Assembly (NCBI GenBank): GCA_022821685.1
Contig: JAJEDD010000027.1
Coordinates: 65,403-101,337 of the forward strand
Source: Acidimicrobiia bacterium
Lineage (GTDB): Bacteria; Actinomycetota; Acidimicrobiia; Acidimicrobiales; Aldehydirespiratoraceae
Direction of reading: 5' to 3'
Length of the DNA: 35,935 nt
Shown here in pieces: positions 8,196-15,752 of this stretch (positions are counted from its first letter, which is position 1; every line of letters begins with the position of its first letter). Position numbers and translations under genes: made by a program. A model generated the notes under the pieces. The model saw nothing but the letters and a program-made list of their open reading frames with translations. It made no database searches and had not been told where the DNA came from.

Positions 8196-9263
8196 TCAGC
8201 CGTCGTCGGCGGCCAGCAGAGTCCGCTGCTCGTCCTGCACCAGCGCGTCGCTCAGTTCGTCGAGCTCGCCGGCCATCACCCGGTCGAGCTTGTAGAGGGT
8301 GAGGCCGATGCGATGGTCGGTGACCCGGTTCTCCTTCATGTTGTAGGTGCGGATCTTCTCGGACCGGTCGCCGCCGCCCACCTGGCCCCGGCGCATGGCC
8401 GACTGCTCGGCCGAGGCTCGCTCCTGCTCGGCCTGCAGCAGCCTCGACCGCAGCACCCGCAGCGCCTTCTGCTTGTTCTGAAGCTGACTCTTCTCGTCCT
8501 GCATGGCCACCACGATCCCGCTGGGCACATGGGTCACCCGCACCGCCGAGTCGGTGGTGTTGACCGACTGGCCACCGGGTCCCGACGACCGGTACACGTC
8601 GATCTGGAGGTCGGACTCGTCGAGCTGCACGTCCACCTCCTCGGCCTCGGGCAGCACCGACACCGTGGCCGACGACGTGTGCACCCGGCCCTGCGACTCG
8701 GTCACCGGCACCCGCTGCACCCGGTGGGTGCCCGCCTCGTGCTTCATGCGGGTCCAGGCCCCGTCGCCGGAAACGAGGCCGCTGACCTCGGTGAAGCCCC
8801 CCAGATCCGACGGCGTGGCGGCCAGCGGCTCGATCTTCCAGCGCTGTCGCTTGGCGAAGGCCTGGTACATGCCGAACAGGTCTCGGGCGAAGAGGTTGGC
8901 CTCCTCGCCGCCGGCTGCGCCGCGGATCTCGACGATCACGTTGCGACCCTCGTTGGGGTCGGGCGGGAGCAGCAGCATCCGCAGCTTGTCGGTAGCCTCG
9001 GCCTCAGCCGCCTCAAGCTCGTCGATCATCTCCTTCAGCTCGGCCCGCTCGACCGCGCCGGCCTCGGCGTGCATGCGGCGAGCCTCGTCGAGATCTTCCT
9101 GAACCGAGCGAAGCCGCTGTCCGGTGGCCACGATCTCGCTGAGCTGCTTGTGGCGGCGACCCAGTTCGGCCAGACGGCGCGGGTCGGACTGCACTGCGGG
9201 GTCGCCGAGGCGCATCTCGACATCCCTCAGCTCGTCAGCGAGCCCGGCTATCCGCTCCAGCAC
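8196..9263 (-). CDS. prfA: Peptide chain release factor 1
   Basis: RF1 recognises UAA and UAG in the ribosomal A site and triggers peptide release. With the GTG at 9263 as start the protein has 355 residues. It places the stop-codon reading motif PVT at 186-188 and the catalytic GGQ at 230-232, within three residues of the E. coli positions. The frame stays open to a TTG at 9341, but that would overlap the upstream hydrolase gene and add 26 non-conserved residues. Other family blocks seen are EIRGAAGGEEA and MKHEAGTHRVQRVP. It is followed by prmC, which encodes its methyltransferase. Confidence 0.95.
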   Translation of the reverse strand: MLERIAGLADELRDVEMRLGDPAVQSDPRRLAELGRRHKQLSEIVATGQRLRSVQEDLDEARRMHAEAGAVERAELKEMIDELEAAEAEATDKLRMLLLPPDPNEGRNVIVEIRGAAGGEEANLFARDLFGMYQAFAKRQRWKIEPLAATPSDLGGFTEVSGLVSGDGAWTRMKHEAGTHRVQRVPVTESQGRVHTSSATVSVLPEAEEVDVQLDESDLQIDVYRSSGPGGQSVNTTDSAVRVTHVPSGIVVAMQDEKSQLQNKQKALRVLRSRLLQAEQERASAEQSAMRRGQVGGGDRSEKIRTYNMKENRVTDHRIGLTLYKLDRVMAGELDELSDALVQDEQRTLLAADDG

Positions 9264-9293
9264 CGCGTCGAGGCTACCGGCCCCACAGTTGCC

Positions 9294-9321
9294 CTCTGAG
9301 CGACCAGCTCGCTTCTCAGAG
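9294..9321. other. Inverted repeat at the hydrolase stop / prfA leader
   Basis: CTCTGAG at 9294-9300 is the exact reverse complement of CTCAGAG at 9315-9321. Inside it AGCGA (9299-9303) can pair with TCGCT (9309-9313). The hairpin spans the stop codon of the hydrolase gene and ends about 30 bases before the prfA start on the minus strand. No T-tract follows on either strand, so it is not a classical intrinsic terminator. It could be a Rho-independent-like hairpin or an mRNA structure in the prfA leader. Confidence 0.4.
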
Positions 9322-9891
9322 TGTGGCCAGGAACGCGCCAACCACGGCCGCGATCTCGCTGTCGGCTGTCGGTTTGGGGTCGTGACCCTGGCCTTTGAGC
9401 CAGTGCATGGTCACCGCACCAGTGATGCTGCCGATGTGGGCCTCGAACTTCTGGGGCGTGCCGAAGGGATCGCGGTCGCCGTTGACAAACAGCACGGGCA
9501 CCGCCATGTCGCCGAAGTGCTCGACCCGCAGCTTGTCGGGTTTGCCCGGCGGATGCAGCGGGTAGCTGAGCAGCACCAGCCCGGCCGCGGGCAGCCCTTC
9601 GGCCACCGCCATGGAGCACATGCGCCCCCCCATTGAGCGACCGCCGAGCACCAGCCGGGCCGTGGTGGTTCCGAGGTCGGCGGCGAAGGCCTGGGCGGCC
9701 GAGCGGACTTCGGCAATCAACTTCGGTGCCCGGTCCGGGAACCGCCTGCCCTCACGGCGGTAGCCAAACTCGACGCGGCGCACCGGCACGTCAAGGCCCT
9801 CGTCCAGGGCAACGAGCGTGTGCTGGTCGGCACCCCCGCCGGCGCCGTGGGTCAGCAGCAGGCCCACCGGAGGCAATGAGTCTCGAGGCAT
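9316..9891 (-). CDS. Alpha/beta hydrolase, KANL3/TEX30-like
   Basis: This is a 191-residue single-domain alpha/beta hydrolase. The oxyanion region LLLTHGAGGGADQ is near residues 11-23, the nucleophile elbow is GGRSMGGR with S86, the acid is likely D141 in NGDRDPFG, and the histidine is H170 in KGQGHD. The GGRSMGGR elbow with a small fold is typical of the dienelactone-hydrolase-like KANL3/TEX30 group, whose bacterial members have no firmly assigned substrate. ATG at 9891. It precedes prfA on the same strand with about 50 bases between them and could be the first gene of the prfA-prmC-sua5 unit. Confidence 0.82.
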   Translation of the reverse strand: MPRDSLPPVGLLLTHGAGGGADQHTLVALDEGLDVPVRRVEFGYRREGRRFPDRAPKLIAEVRSAAQAFAADLGTTTARLVLGGRSMGGRMCSMAVAEGLPAAGLVLLSYPLHPPGKPDKLRVEHFGDMAVPVLFVNGDRDPFGTPQKFEAHIGSITGAVTMHWLKGQGHDPKPTADSEIAAVVGAFLATL

Positions 9892-9953
9892 CCGTCTAGG
9901 AGGATTCGCTCAGCCGTCAGAAGACCGAACCGGTCAGCAAGGAGTCAACCGTC

Positions 9954-10109
9954 ATGGCCGGCGACGGTACCGCGTTGCCGACCCAGCCGAACAATCCCGG
10001 AGCCTCAATGAGCCCGCTGCCCCAACATCCGAAGCTCTCGTCCAGAATCTCCCGAAACTGTAGGCCGAGATCTCCAGAAACTGTAGGCCAGCAAGCCCCG
10101 AAACTGTAG
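9954..10109 (+). CDS. Possible 51-codon small ORF with a good ribosome binding site
   Basis: An ATG at 9954 follows AAGGAG with nine bases of spacing, as good as any in the window, and opens 51 codons up to a TAG at 10107-10109. The peptide is Pro/Ser-rich with no recognisable domain, and its 3' part runs through the 23-bp repeats at 10054-10122. It could be the 5' remnant of a decayed gene or a real short peptide. The only positive sign is the translation start. Confidence 0.22.
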   Translation: MAGDGTALPTQPNNPGASMSPLPQHPKLSSRISRNCRPRSPETVGQQAPKL

Positions 10110-10122
10110 GTTGGCCAGATTC
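10054..10122. repeat. Three tandem 23-bp units (gaaactgtagg core)
   Basis: The 11-base core gaaactgtagg occurs at 10054, 10077 and 10100, exactly 23 bases apart, with diverged 12-base tails. The array lies in a gene-poor stretch (9892-10422) between the hydrolase and McrB genes. Three short units with variable tails are too few and too short for a CRISPR array. They could be operator iterons or slippage products. Confidence 0.7.
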
Positions 10123-10234
10123 GGGCGGGTCGCAGGTGGAGCTCATGGCCAACCTGATCATCACGGCAACGGGATACGGCTACGACCGTCCCGACGGAAC
10201 CACAGTCCTCCCCATCACCGCCCTGCGGCCGTGA
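10064..10234 (+). pseudogene. Possible gene remnant (C-terminal fragment)
   Basis: A frame open from 10064 and containing an ATG at 10145 encodes a tail beginning MANLIITATGYGYDRPDG and ends with TGA at 10232-10234. The last 25 or so residues look like the closing strand of a larger protein. They recall the C-terminal ends of some actinobacterial DUF4143-type ATPases, which is an impression only. Upstream the frame is closed by a TAG inside the 23-bp repeats, so no complete gene exists here. This fits a decayed accessory gene beside the McrBC locus. Confidence 0.3.
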
Positions 10235-10422
10235 CTCCACTCTCATCGGCCGCGCCGCGCTAGGGCGGTACGACCCCGCCAGTTCAGTGAAGCGCTGATC
10301 GCTACGACGGGTCGGACCCCGTTCCATCTTCAGTCGGTGCCGGCGCATGTCACACCGGGTTCCTATCGTTGCAATCATGTCCGTTGAGCAACGACTGATC
10401 CCCGGATGACAAGGTGACAGCC

Positions 10423-13400
10423 ATGACCATCACAGACCCCTCCGACAAGAAGCCAACCCGCCGGTTCCCGAACCTGCGTGATCTCAAGTGGCCGATCGTG
10501 CAGGCGTTGCGAGAGATCGGCGGGGACGCGACGAGGGCTGAGATCGCAGCGCGCGTGGCCGAAATCGTCGGCCTGACACCCCAAGAGCGATCCGGAACGA
10601 TTCCCTCTGGAGAGAACCGGCTCAAACACCATGTGGGTTGGGCCTGCTTCGAACTCAAGAAGGTCGGAGTGCTCCACTATCCCAAGCCCGGCCGGAGAGC
10701 CTTGACACCCCTCGGGCTAGAGGTCGACGAAGCTCAGATCCACGAACTCCCTGTCACGCACGAAGCGAACGCGTCACCGTCGGCGGCGTGGGTCATTAGG
10801 GCTGGGCGCGACGGCGAACGTTACGACCACAACATCGAGCGCGGCCTAGCCGGTGTCGATTTCGACACCTTTCTGGACCTGAGGACTGTCTCCAGCCGCG
10901 ACAAAATGAGGGACACCCTGCGGTCGCAGTACCCGGATGATGGCGACGGGACAATCTCCAACCGTGCAGGCCAGCTCTGGAGGATGCGAACGGACGTACG
11001 CGTGGGTGATCTGGTGGTGATGCCCCACAAGACGGAGCCTCACGTTGCTCTTGGCACCGTCACTCGAGAATACGCGTACGCCGGCGACGATCCTGACGCC
11101 GTGTGGCCTCACGTCGTGTCCGTGGACTGGAAGCGACCGGAACTGCCCTGGACAGCCCTTGACGAGGACCTGCGATCATCGCTCCGTGCACAGCAGTCCA
11201 TCTTTCAGATCAACCGCCACGACGGAGTGTGGCGCTTCCAACAGTTGTTGGAGACGGGCCAGGATCCCGGCCCGCGCGCCGACATCGACCTTGCCGCCCT
11301 CGTCGAGGAGTTCCTGGCCGAGTCGGGCTACCCAACCGACGAGCACCTAGAGCAGGAGCGGATGCGTGCCGTGTGGGCCGAGAAACTGGCACCGGCGAAC
11401 ATTGGGTTCTTGAGCCGCGAGGACTTTGCGGCCATCGTCAACTCCTCCCACGGCCCGTCACGGATGGCGCAATATGTCACCACCAGCGGAAGGACGAGGA
11501 AATGGGTCTCAGCCCTGAGCGATGCCGGATTCGCCCAGTTGCTTCAGCAGATCCAGTACCTCTGTTGGGGCGAGGATCCGTTGTGGCAGAGACTCGACCG
11601 TGTGGCGCACCGCGACGGCGACCTCCACGTTCCGCACTTCGCCTACACGGACGCGTTCAAGACGCTCGCTATCTGCAACCCGACGGAACTCCTGCCGCTG
11701 GACGCGAATCGCGGGCCGGCCGGACGCCGACGGTTCCTGAAGAAGCTCGGCCTGGCGGAACCTCAGGGCGCTACCGACGGTCAGAAGGTGCTGGACGCGA
11801 ACGGCCGCCTCCGCGAGCACCTGTCCCCGTTCTTCGCTGATGACACATTGGGCATGGGGGCATTCCTGCAGTGGCTTGCCAAGGAGGGCGGCGCGGACCT
11901 CAACCCGGACGACGAATCCCTAGACCTGTCCGTCCTTGTTGAACGGTTCCGCGCCGAGTCGGGATATCCCACCCAAGCCCACGAGGAGCAGGAGCGCCTA
12001 CGAGCCGAGTGGGCCGAGAAGCTCGCGCCAGAAAACATCGCTCACTTCAGTCGACACGATTTGACTGGTGTGGCGTCCCACGGAACGAGGAACAGGGCGA
12101 GGTATGTGTACCCGTACGTCCGAGGAGTGATGCAATGGATCAGGCGACTTGACGAAGACGAGTACTCGCGCCTGCTGGAGAGCATCGAGTACCTGTGCTG
12201 GGGAGAAGACGAAGCCTGGATCCGGTATGACCAGCTGACAGATCGTCGGAGCGCTCGACGTGTGCGGGGATTTGGCGACTCGACGGCTATCCGACTCTTG
12301 GCGATCACACATCCGCGTGACTTCCTTCCCATTGGGCCCCGTCCGGGCCTGTGGAGCCGATACACACTGCTGCGAGGTCTCGGCCTCCAGGAGCCGCAAG
12401 GCTCCAGTCATGGGCAGAGAGTGGTCGACGGCAACAACCGGCTGCTCAAGTTCCTGGCGCCGCATTTCGGCGACGACACGCTCGAGATGGGCGCATTCCT
12501 GGAATGGCTGATCAAGCAGAAGCAGCCGGTTTGTCCGGCCGAGTTGGCCGTACGGGCCGACCTGAGTGAACTGGCGGCCGAGCTGCTGATCGACGACGTC
12601 GCCTTCTTGGAGGACATCGTTGATCTGCTCCAGGACAAGGGGCAAGTGATCTTGTACGGGCCACCTGGAACGGGCAAGACGTACCTGGCGCGGGAGCTTG
12701 CGAAGGAGTTGGCCCCGGATGATTCGTGCCGGGCTCTGGTGCAGTTCCATCCCTCCACGTCCTATGAGGACTTCTTCGAGGGTTACCGGCCTGCGGGAAC
12801 CGGCGACGACGGGAACGTCCGCTACGAACTGACACCCGGGCCTCTGGCCCGTATGGCGGAACAGGCCTCCGATGCGCCTGACGAGCAGCACATGATGATC
12901 ATCGACGAGATCAACCGGGGGAATCTCCCCCGAGTGCTCGGGGAGCTGCTGTTCCTGCTGGAGTACCGCGACGAGAGCGTCAGCACGCTCTACCGGCCCG
13001 AGGAGCCGTTCTCGCTGCCCGGCAACCTGTGGTTCGTCGGCACCATGAACACCGCCGACCGGTCGATCGCGCTGGTGGACGCGGCGCTGCGGCGGAGATT
13101 CCACTTCGTGCCGTTCTTCCCCGACAGCGGTCCGATGGCGGGACTGCTCGACCGCTGGCTGGAGCGCGAGGGCGAGCCCGACTGGGTCGGCAGTGTGGTC
13201 GAGGCGGTCAACGGCGAACTCAAGCGAGCGCTCGATGGATCACACCTGCTGCTCGGCCCGAGCCACTTCATGAAGGAGTACGGCCCATCACTGGACGACC
13301 AGCGAGAGCGCCTGCGGCGCATCTGGAAGTACAACATCGAGCCGTTCATCGAGGACCAGTTCTTCGGCAACCCCGACCAGATCGAGCACTTCCGGTTCGA

Positions 13401-13818
13401 CGCGGTGATGAGGCGCCACAGGCCGGCGACGGAGTCCGCCGTCAACGCCAGCGATGACAGAGACGACCCGGAGAGTACCTACGACCCCGGGGACGACTTG
13501 CAGCCGAGCGGCGACATGCCCGACGAAAGCGCTTCGCTGTGGCTGGACCGCGCCGGAGACTGGCCTCCACCCGAACTCTCCATTAGTGACAGATATGGCG
13601 ACGATCAGCGCTCGGTGATCCACCGATGGGTCAAGCACTGCATCGAACTCGGCAGGAATCCTGGCGAACGTGACGAAGCGCTTGTCAACACTTTCTTGGC
13701 ATCGCTGTCCATCGCCGAATCGAGCGCAGCCAACTATCGGAGCCATCTCAACAGATGGTTCAGCCACGATCACCAACGGACGGAGAGCGCTGACGTGACA
13801 GACGCACGCGACGCGTAG
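10423..13818 (+). CDS. mcrB: McrB-type AAA+ restriction NTPase with Mrr-like winged helix, PUA/EVE-like domain and duplicated module
   Basis: This is the putative motor subunit of a McrBC-type (type IV, modification-dependent) restriction system, 1131 residues from the ATG at 10423. That ATG has AAGGTG upstream; a GTG at 10414 is the alternative. Residues about 15-100 form an Mrr-N-like winged helix. About 122-280 form an EVE/PUA-like domain (WVIRAGRDGERY to GVWRFQQLL) of the kind that can read modified bases. About 288-487 and 500-701 are two copies of one module, each with a SGYPT start, AEWAEKLAP-like helix, YLCWGED and a DDTxxMGAFLxWL end. The McrB motor follows: Walker A GPPGTGKT (746-753), Walker B MMIIDEINR (824-832) and the McrB signature MNTADRS (875-881). 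A C-terminal extension of about 130 residues is acidic, then helical, and is not recognised. It is followed without a gap by mcrC. Confidence 0.9.
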   Translation: MTITDPSDKKPTRRFPNLRDLKWPIVQALREIGGDATRAEIAARVAEIVGLTPQERSGTIPSGENRLKHHVGWACFELKKVGVLHYPKPGRRALTPLGLEVDEAQIHELPVTHEANASPSAAWVIRAGRDGERYDHNIERGLAGVDFDTFLDLRTVSSRDKMRDTLRSQYPDDGDGTISNRAGQLWRMRTDVRVGDLVVMPHKTEPHVALGTVTREYAYAGDDPDAVWPHVVSVDWKRPELPWTALDEDLRSSLRAQQSIFQINRHDGVWRFQQLLETGQDPGPRADIDLAALVEEFLAESGYPTDEHLEQERMRAVWAEKLAPANIGFLSREDFAAIVNSSHGPSRMAQYVTTSGRTRKWVSALSDAGFAQLLQQIQYLCWGEDPLWQRLDRVAHRDGDLHVPHFAYTDAFKTLAICNPTELLPLDANRGPAGRRRFLKKLGLAEPQGATDGQKVLDANGRLREHLSPFFADDTLGMGAFLQWLAKEGGADLNPDDESLDLSVLVERFRAESGYPTQAHEEQERLRAEWAEKLAPENIAHFSRHDLTGVASHGTRNRARYVYPYVRGVMQWIRRLDEDEYSRLLESIEYLCWGEDEAWIRYDQLTDRRSARRVRGFGDSTAIRLLAITHPRDFLPIGPRPGLWSRYTLLRGLGLQEPQGSSHGQRVVDGNNRLLKFLAPHFGDDTLEMGAFLEWLIKQKQPVCPAELAVRADLSELAAELLIDDVAFLEDIVDLLQDKGQVILYGPPGTGKTYLARELAKELAPDDSCRALVQFHPSTSYEDFFEGYRPAGTGDDGNVRYELTPGPLARMAEQASDAPDEQHMMIIDEINRGNLPRVLGELLFLLEYRDESVSTLYRPEEPFSLPGNLWFVGTMNTADRSIALVDAALRRRFHFVPFFPDSGPMAGLLDRWLEREGEPDWVGSVVEAVNGELKRALDGSHLLLGPSHFMKEYGPSLDDQRERLRRIWKYNIEPFIEDQFFGNPDQIEHFRFDAVMRRHRPATESAVNASDDRDDPESTYDPGDDLQPSGDMPDESASLWLDRAGDWPPPELSISDRYGDDQRSVIHRWVKHCIELGRNPGERDEALVNTFLASLSIAESSAANYRSHLNRWFSHDHQRTESADVTDARDA

Positions 13819-13824
13819 GTGCTC

Positions 13825-15348
13825 ATGACCTTGACGACGCCCGGTGACGCCGCGGTGGCCACGGACCACGTTGCGCCGGGCGCACCCGGCCCCAAGGCTC
13901 CGGCCACCATGCCCGCCCGGCCGCCGGCTGGCGCTCACACAGTTGACCCGACCTCGGGCTCAGAGCGCATCACCAGCGCGTACGGCCTCGCGGAGGCGTA
14001 CGGGGAGCACTCAGTCCGGTCTCTGACCCTTCGCGAGTACGGCCGCGAGGTGCTGGAGTTGAGCGACGAGCAGGCCGGCTCGCTGAACCGCGTGGGCGAT
14101 GGGCAGTACCTGTCGGTCGAGCCGGGCGAGCAGCCGGGGTACCGGCAGGTCGCAGCCCGCAACTATGTGGGCTCCGTCAACGTGGCCGGGCTGCAGGTGC
14201 TGGTGCGGCCGAAGATCCCGCTGCGCAACCTGTTCCTGCTGCTCGAAATCGGCCTGCCGGAGCAGCACTGGGACGACGTCCTCTACGAGACCAACTCCGA
14301 TCTGCTGCCAGCGCTCGTGTCGTCCTTTGCCCGCACGACAAAGACCACGCTGGCGAGAGGGCTGTACCACTCCTACCGGGAGCAGCGCGACCGGCTGGTC
14401 GCCCTACGGGGCCGCGTCGACATCGCCCGCCAGTTCGCCCAGCCCGGTGTTGTCATACCCACCGCGTGCCGGTTCACGGAGTTCACCGCTGACCTGATCG
14501 AGAACTCCTACTTGAAGGCAGCCGTGTCACGCTGCCTGCGAGTGGCCGGCGTGCTGCCCATCGACCGGCGCAGGCTGATGCAGCATCTCGTCACTCTCGA
14601 GGACGTTGGCGACGTGCCGCACCACCACACCGACAGCGGCCGCGTTGTCTTCACCCGGCTCAACGAGCACTACAAGCCAGCGCTTCGGCTGGCCGAACTC
14701 GTACTGGCCAACCTGACGCTTCAGGACCGGATCGGCGAGACGCAGGCCTCGTCGTTCATGCTGGACATGAACAAACTGTTCGAGCGGTTCGTCACCGAGC
14801 GGCTGCGCAACGCCCTGCGCGGTCGCCTCACACTCAAGAGCCCGCACCCGGACCGGCTCGACTACGGAGGTCACGTCGCAATCCGTCCTGACCTGCTGTT
14901 CGTGCGCGGCGGTGCCCCAAAATTCGTCGCCGACATCAAGTACAAGCTCACCGACGACACAGCCGCGGGGCGCAGCGCCGACTACTACCAGCTGCTTGCC
15001 TACACAACGGCGCTCGATCTGCCTGAGGGTGTGCTCATCTACTGCCTCGACGCCAACCGTCCCGACGACCCGAGTTCGACACTCCATACCGACGACCCGC
15101 TGGCCCCGTACCCGCACCACGCCGACAGGGGGAGCATGGCCGCTGCGCTGCCCCTCGACGCTGCCAGCAGTTCGGCTTCCGAAGCCATCGAAGCTGTCTG
15201 TGGCACCGACACGGCCAGGGTGCGGTCGATCCGGGTCAGGCATGCCGACAAGGTGCTGCACACCTATGCCCTGGATCTTTCAGGCACTGCCGAGGATGTG
15301 GCCCAGAATCTTCGCGAGCTTGCCGACTGGATAACCGACAAGGCGTAG
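13825..15348 (+). CDS. mcrC: McrC-type PD-(D/E)xK nuclease subunit
   Basis: McrC binds the McrB ring, stimulates its NTPase and carries the nuclease site that cuts DNA. The protein has about 507 residues. An N-terminal low-complexity segment of about 45 residues is followed by the family core (YGREVLEL, ARNYVGSVNVAGLQVLVRPK, LLEIG). The nuclease site is seen as RPDLLF (D356) and ADIKYK (D370 and K372), matching the D...DxK arrangement of McrC. A conserved DYYQLLAY helix follows. The ATG at 13825 lies six bases after the mcrB stop; a GTG at 13819 abuts that stop directly. Tight spacing shows that the two genes form one operon. Confidence 0.9.
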   Translation: MTLTTPGDAAVATDHVAPGAPGPKAPATMPARPPAGAHTVDPTSGSERITSAYGLAEAYGEHSVRSLTLREYGREVLELSDEQAGSLNRVGDGQYLSVEPGEQPGYRQVAARNYVGSVNVAGLQVLVRPKIPLRNLFLLLEIGLPEQHWDDVLYETNSDLLPALVSSFARTTKTTLARGLYHSYREQRDRLVALRGRVDIARQFAQPGVVIPTACRFTEFTADLIENSYLKAAVSRCLRVAGVLPIDRRRLMQHLVTLEDVGDVPHHHTDSGRVVFTRLNEHYKPALRLAELVLANLTLQDRIGETQASSFMLDMNKLFERFVTERLRNALRGRLTLKSPHPDRLDYGGHVAIRPDLLFVRGGAPKFVADIKYKLTDDTAAGRSADYYQLLAYTTALDLPEGVLIYCLDANRPDDPSSTLHTDDPLAPYPHHADRGSMAAALPLDAASSSASEAIEAVCGTDTARVRSIRVRHADKVLHTYALDLSGTAEDVAQNLRELADWITDKA

Positions 15349-15357
15349 ACACAGTCA

Positions 15358-15460
15358 CGGTCGCTGATGCCGCCGACCCGAACCGGCAAGCCGCCGGCTC
15401 GCAGTGCCTTCCCGGCACAGAAGGTCACACGGTCGCGGTCGCTGATGCCGCCGACCCGAA
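15358..15460. repeat. 25-bp direct repeat pair downstream of mcrC
   Basis: The 25 bases at 15358-15382 are identical to those at 15436-15460, an offset of 78 bases, with near identity extending a few bases to either side. The first copy starts ten bases after the mcrC stop. Two copies with no dyad symmetry do not support a CRISPR array. They may be a scar of insertion or local duplication at the edge of the restriction locus. Confidence 0.7.
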
Positions 15461-15498
15461 TCAGCACATGCCCGCTGTCTCCACGCCGCGATGGAGTT

Positions 15499-15536
15499 GC
15501 GGGCGCTAGACGCCCGCGTGCCGCGCTCGTAGAGCG
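15499..15536 (+). terminator. Hairpin pair that may terminate the mcrBC transcript
   Basis: GCGGGCG at 15499-15505 pairs perfectly with CGCCCGC at 15511-15517 around a five-base loop. A second, smaller hairpin (CGCTC 15524-15528 with GAGCG 15532-15536) follows at once. They lie about 150 bases after the mcrC stop. There is no T-tract, so the terminator reading rests on position and stem strength only. Confidence 0.35.
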
Positions 15537-15553
15537 TGCGCGGGCAGAAACAA

Positions 15554-15683
15554 GCCCGTTGCGTCGCAGCGGGGGCATTCCCGCTCTTATTCGCTGCACT
15601 CACGGGCCGCCCAAACCACAGCAACACAGCCCAACGGCCTCGCCCGCATGGGCCGGACTCGCTCGCCCACCCAATCGGCCTCG
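15554..15683 (+). repeat. Dispersed intergenic repeat, copy 1
   Basis: This diverged copy of the family described at 29077-29382 lies between mcrC and the HNH gene. The conserved centre is cccgctcttattcgctgcac followed by cacgggccgcccaaac and, later, cctcgcccgcatgggcc. It is in the same orientation as the copies at 30160, 34305 and 35811. Together with the 25-bp repeats and hairpins it accounts for most of the 400-base gene-free stretch 15349-15752, which holds no other gene that I can support. Confidence 0.8.
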
Positions 15684-15752
15684 AAGCGAAAACAGCAGAT
15701 GAAATCATGAAAAGGCTCGGTTGCTGTCACACCCCTATGGGATGATGTGTTC

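Noticed and set aside
10054..10122. Possible mini-CRISPR of three 23-bp units
   Set aside because: The conserved core is only 11 bases and the tails are too short to be spacers.
15358..15460. Possible CRISPR array
   Set aside because: There are only two 25-bp copies, with no dyad symmetry, no third repeat and no cas genes.
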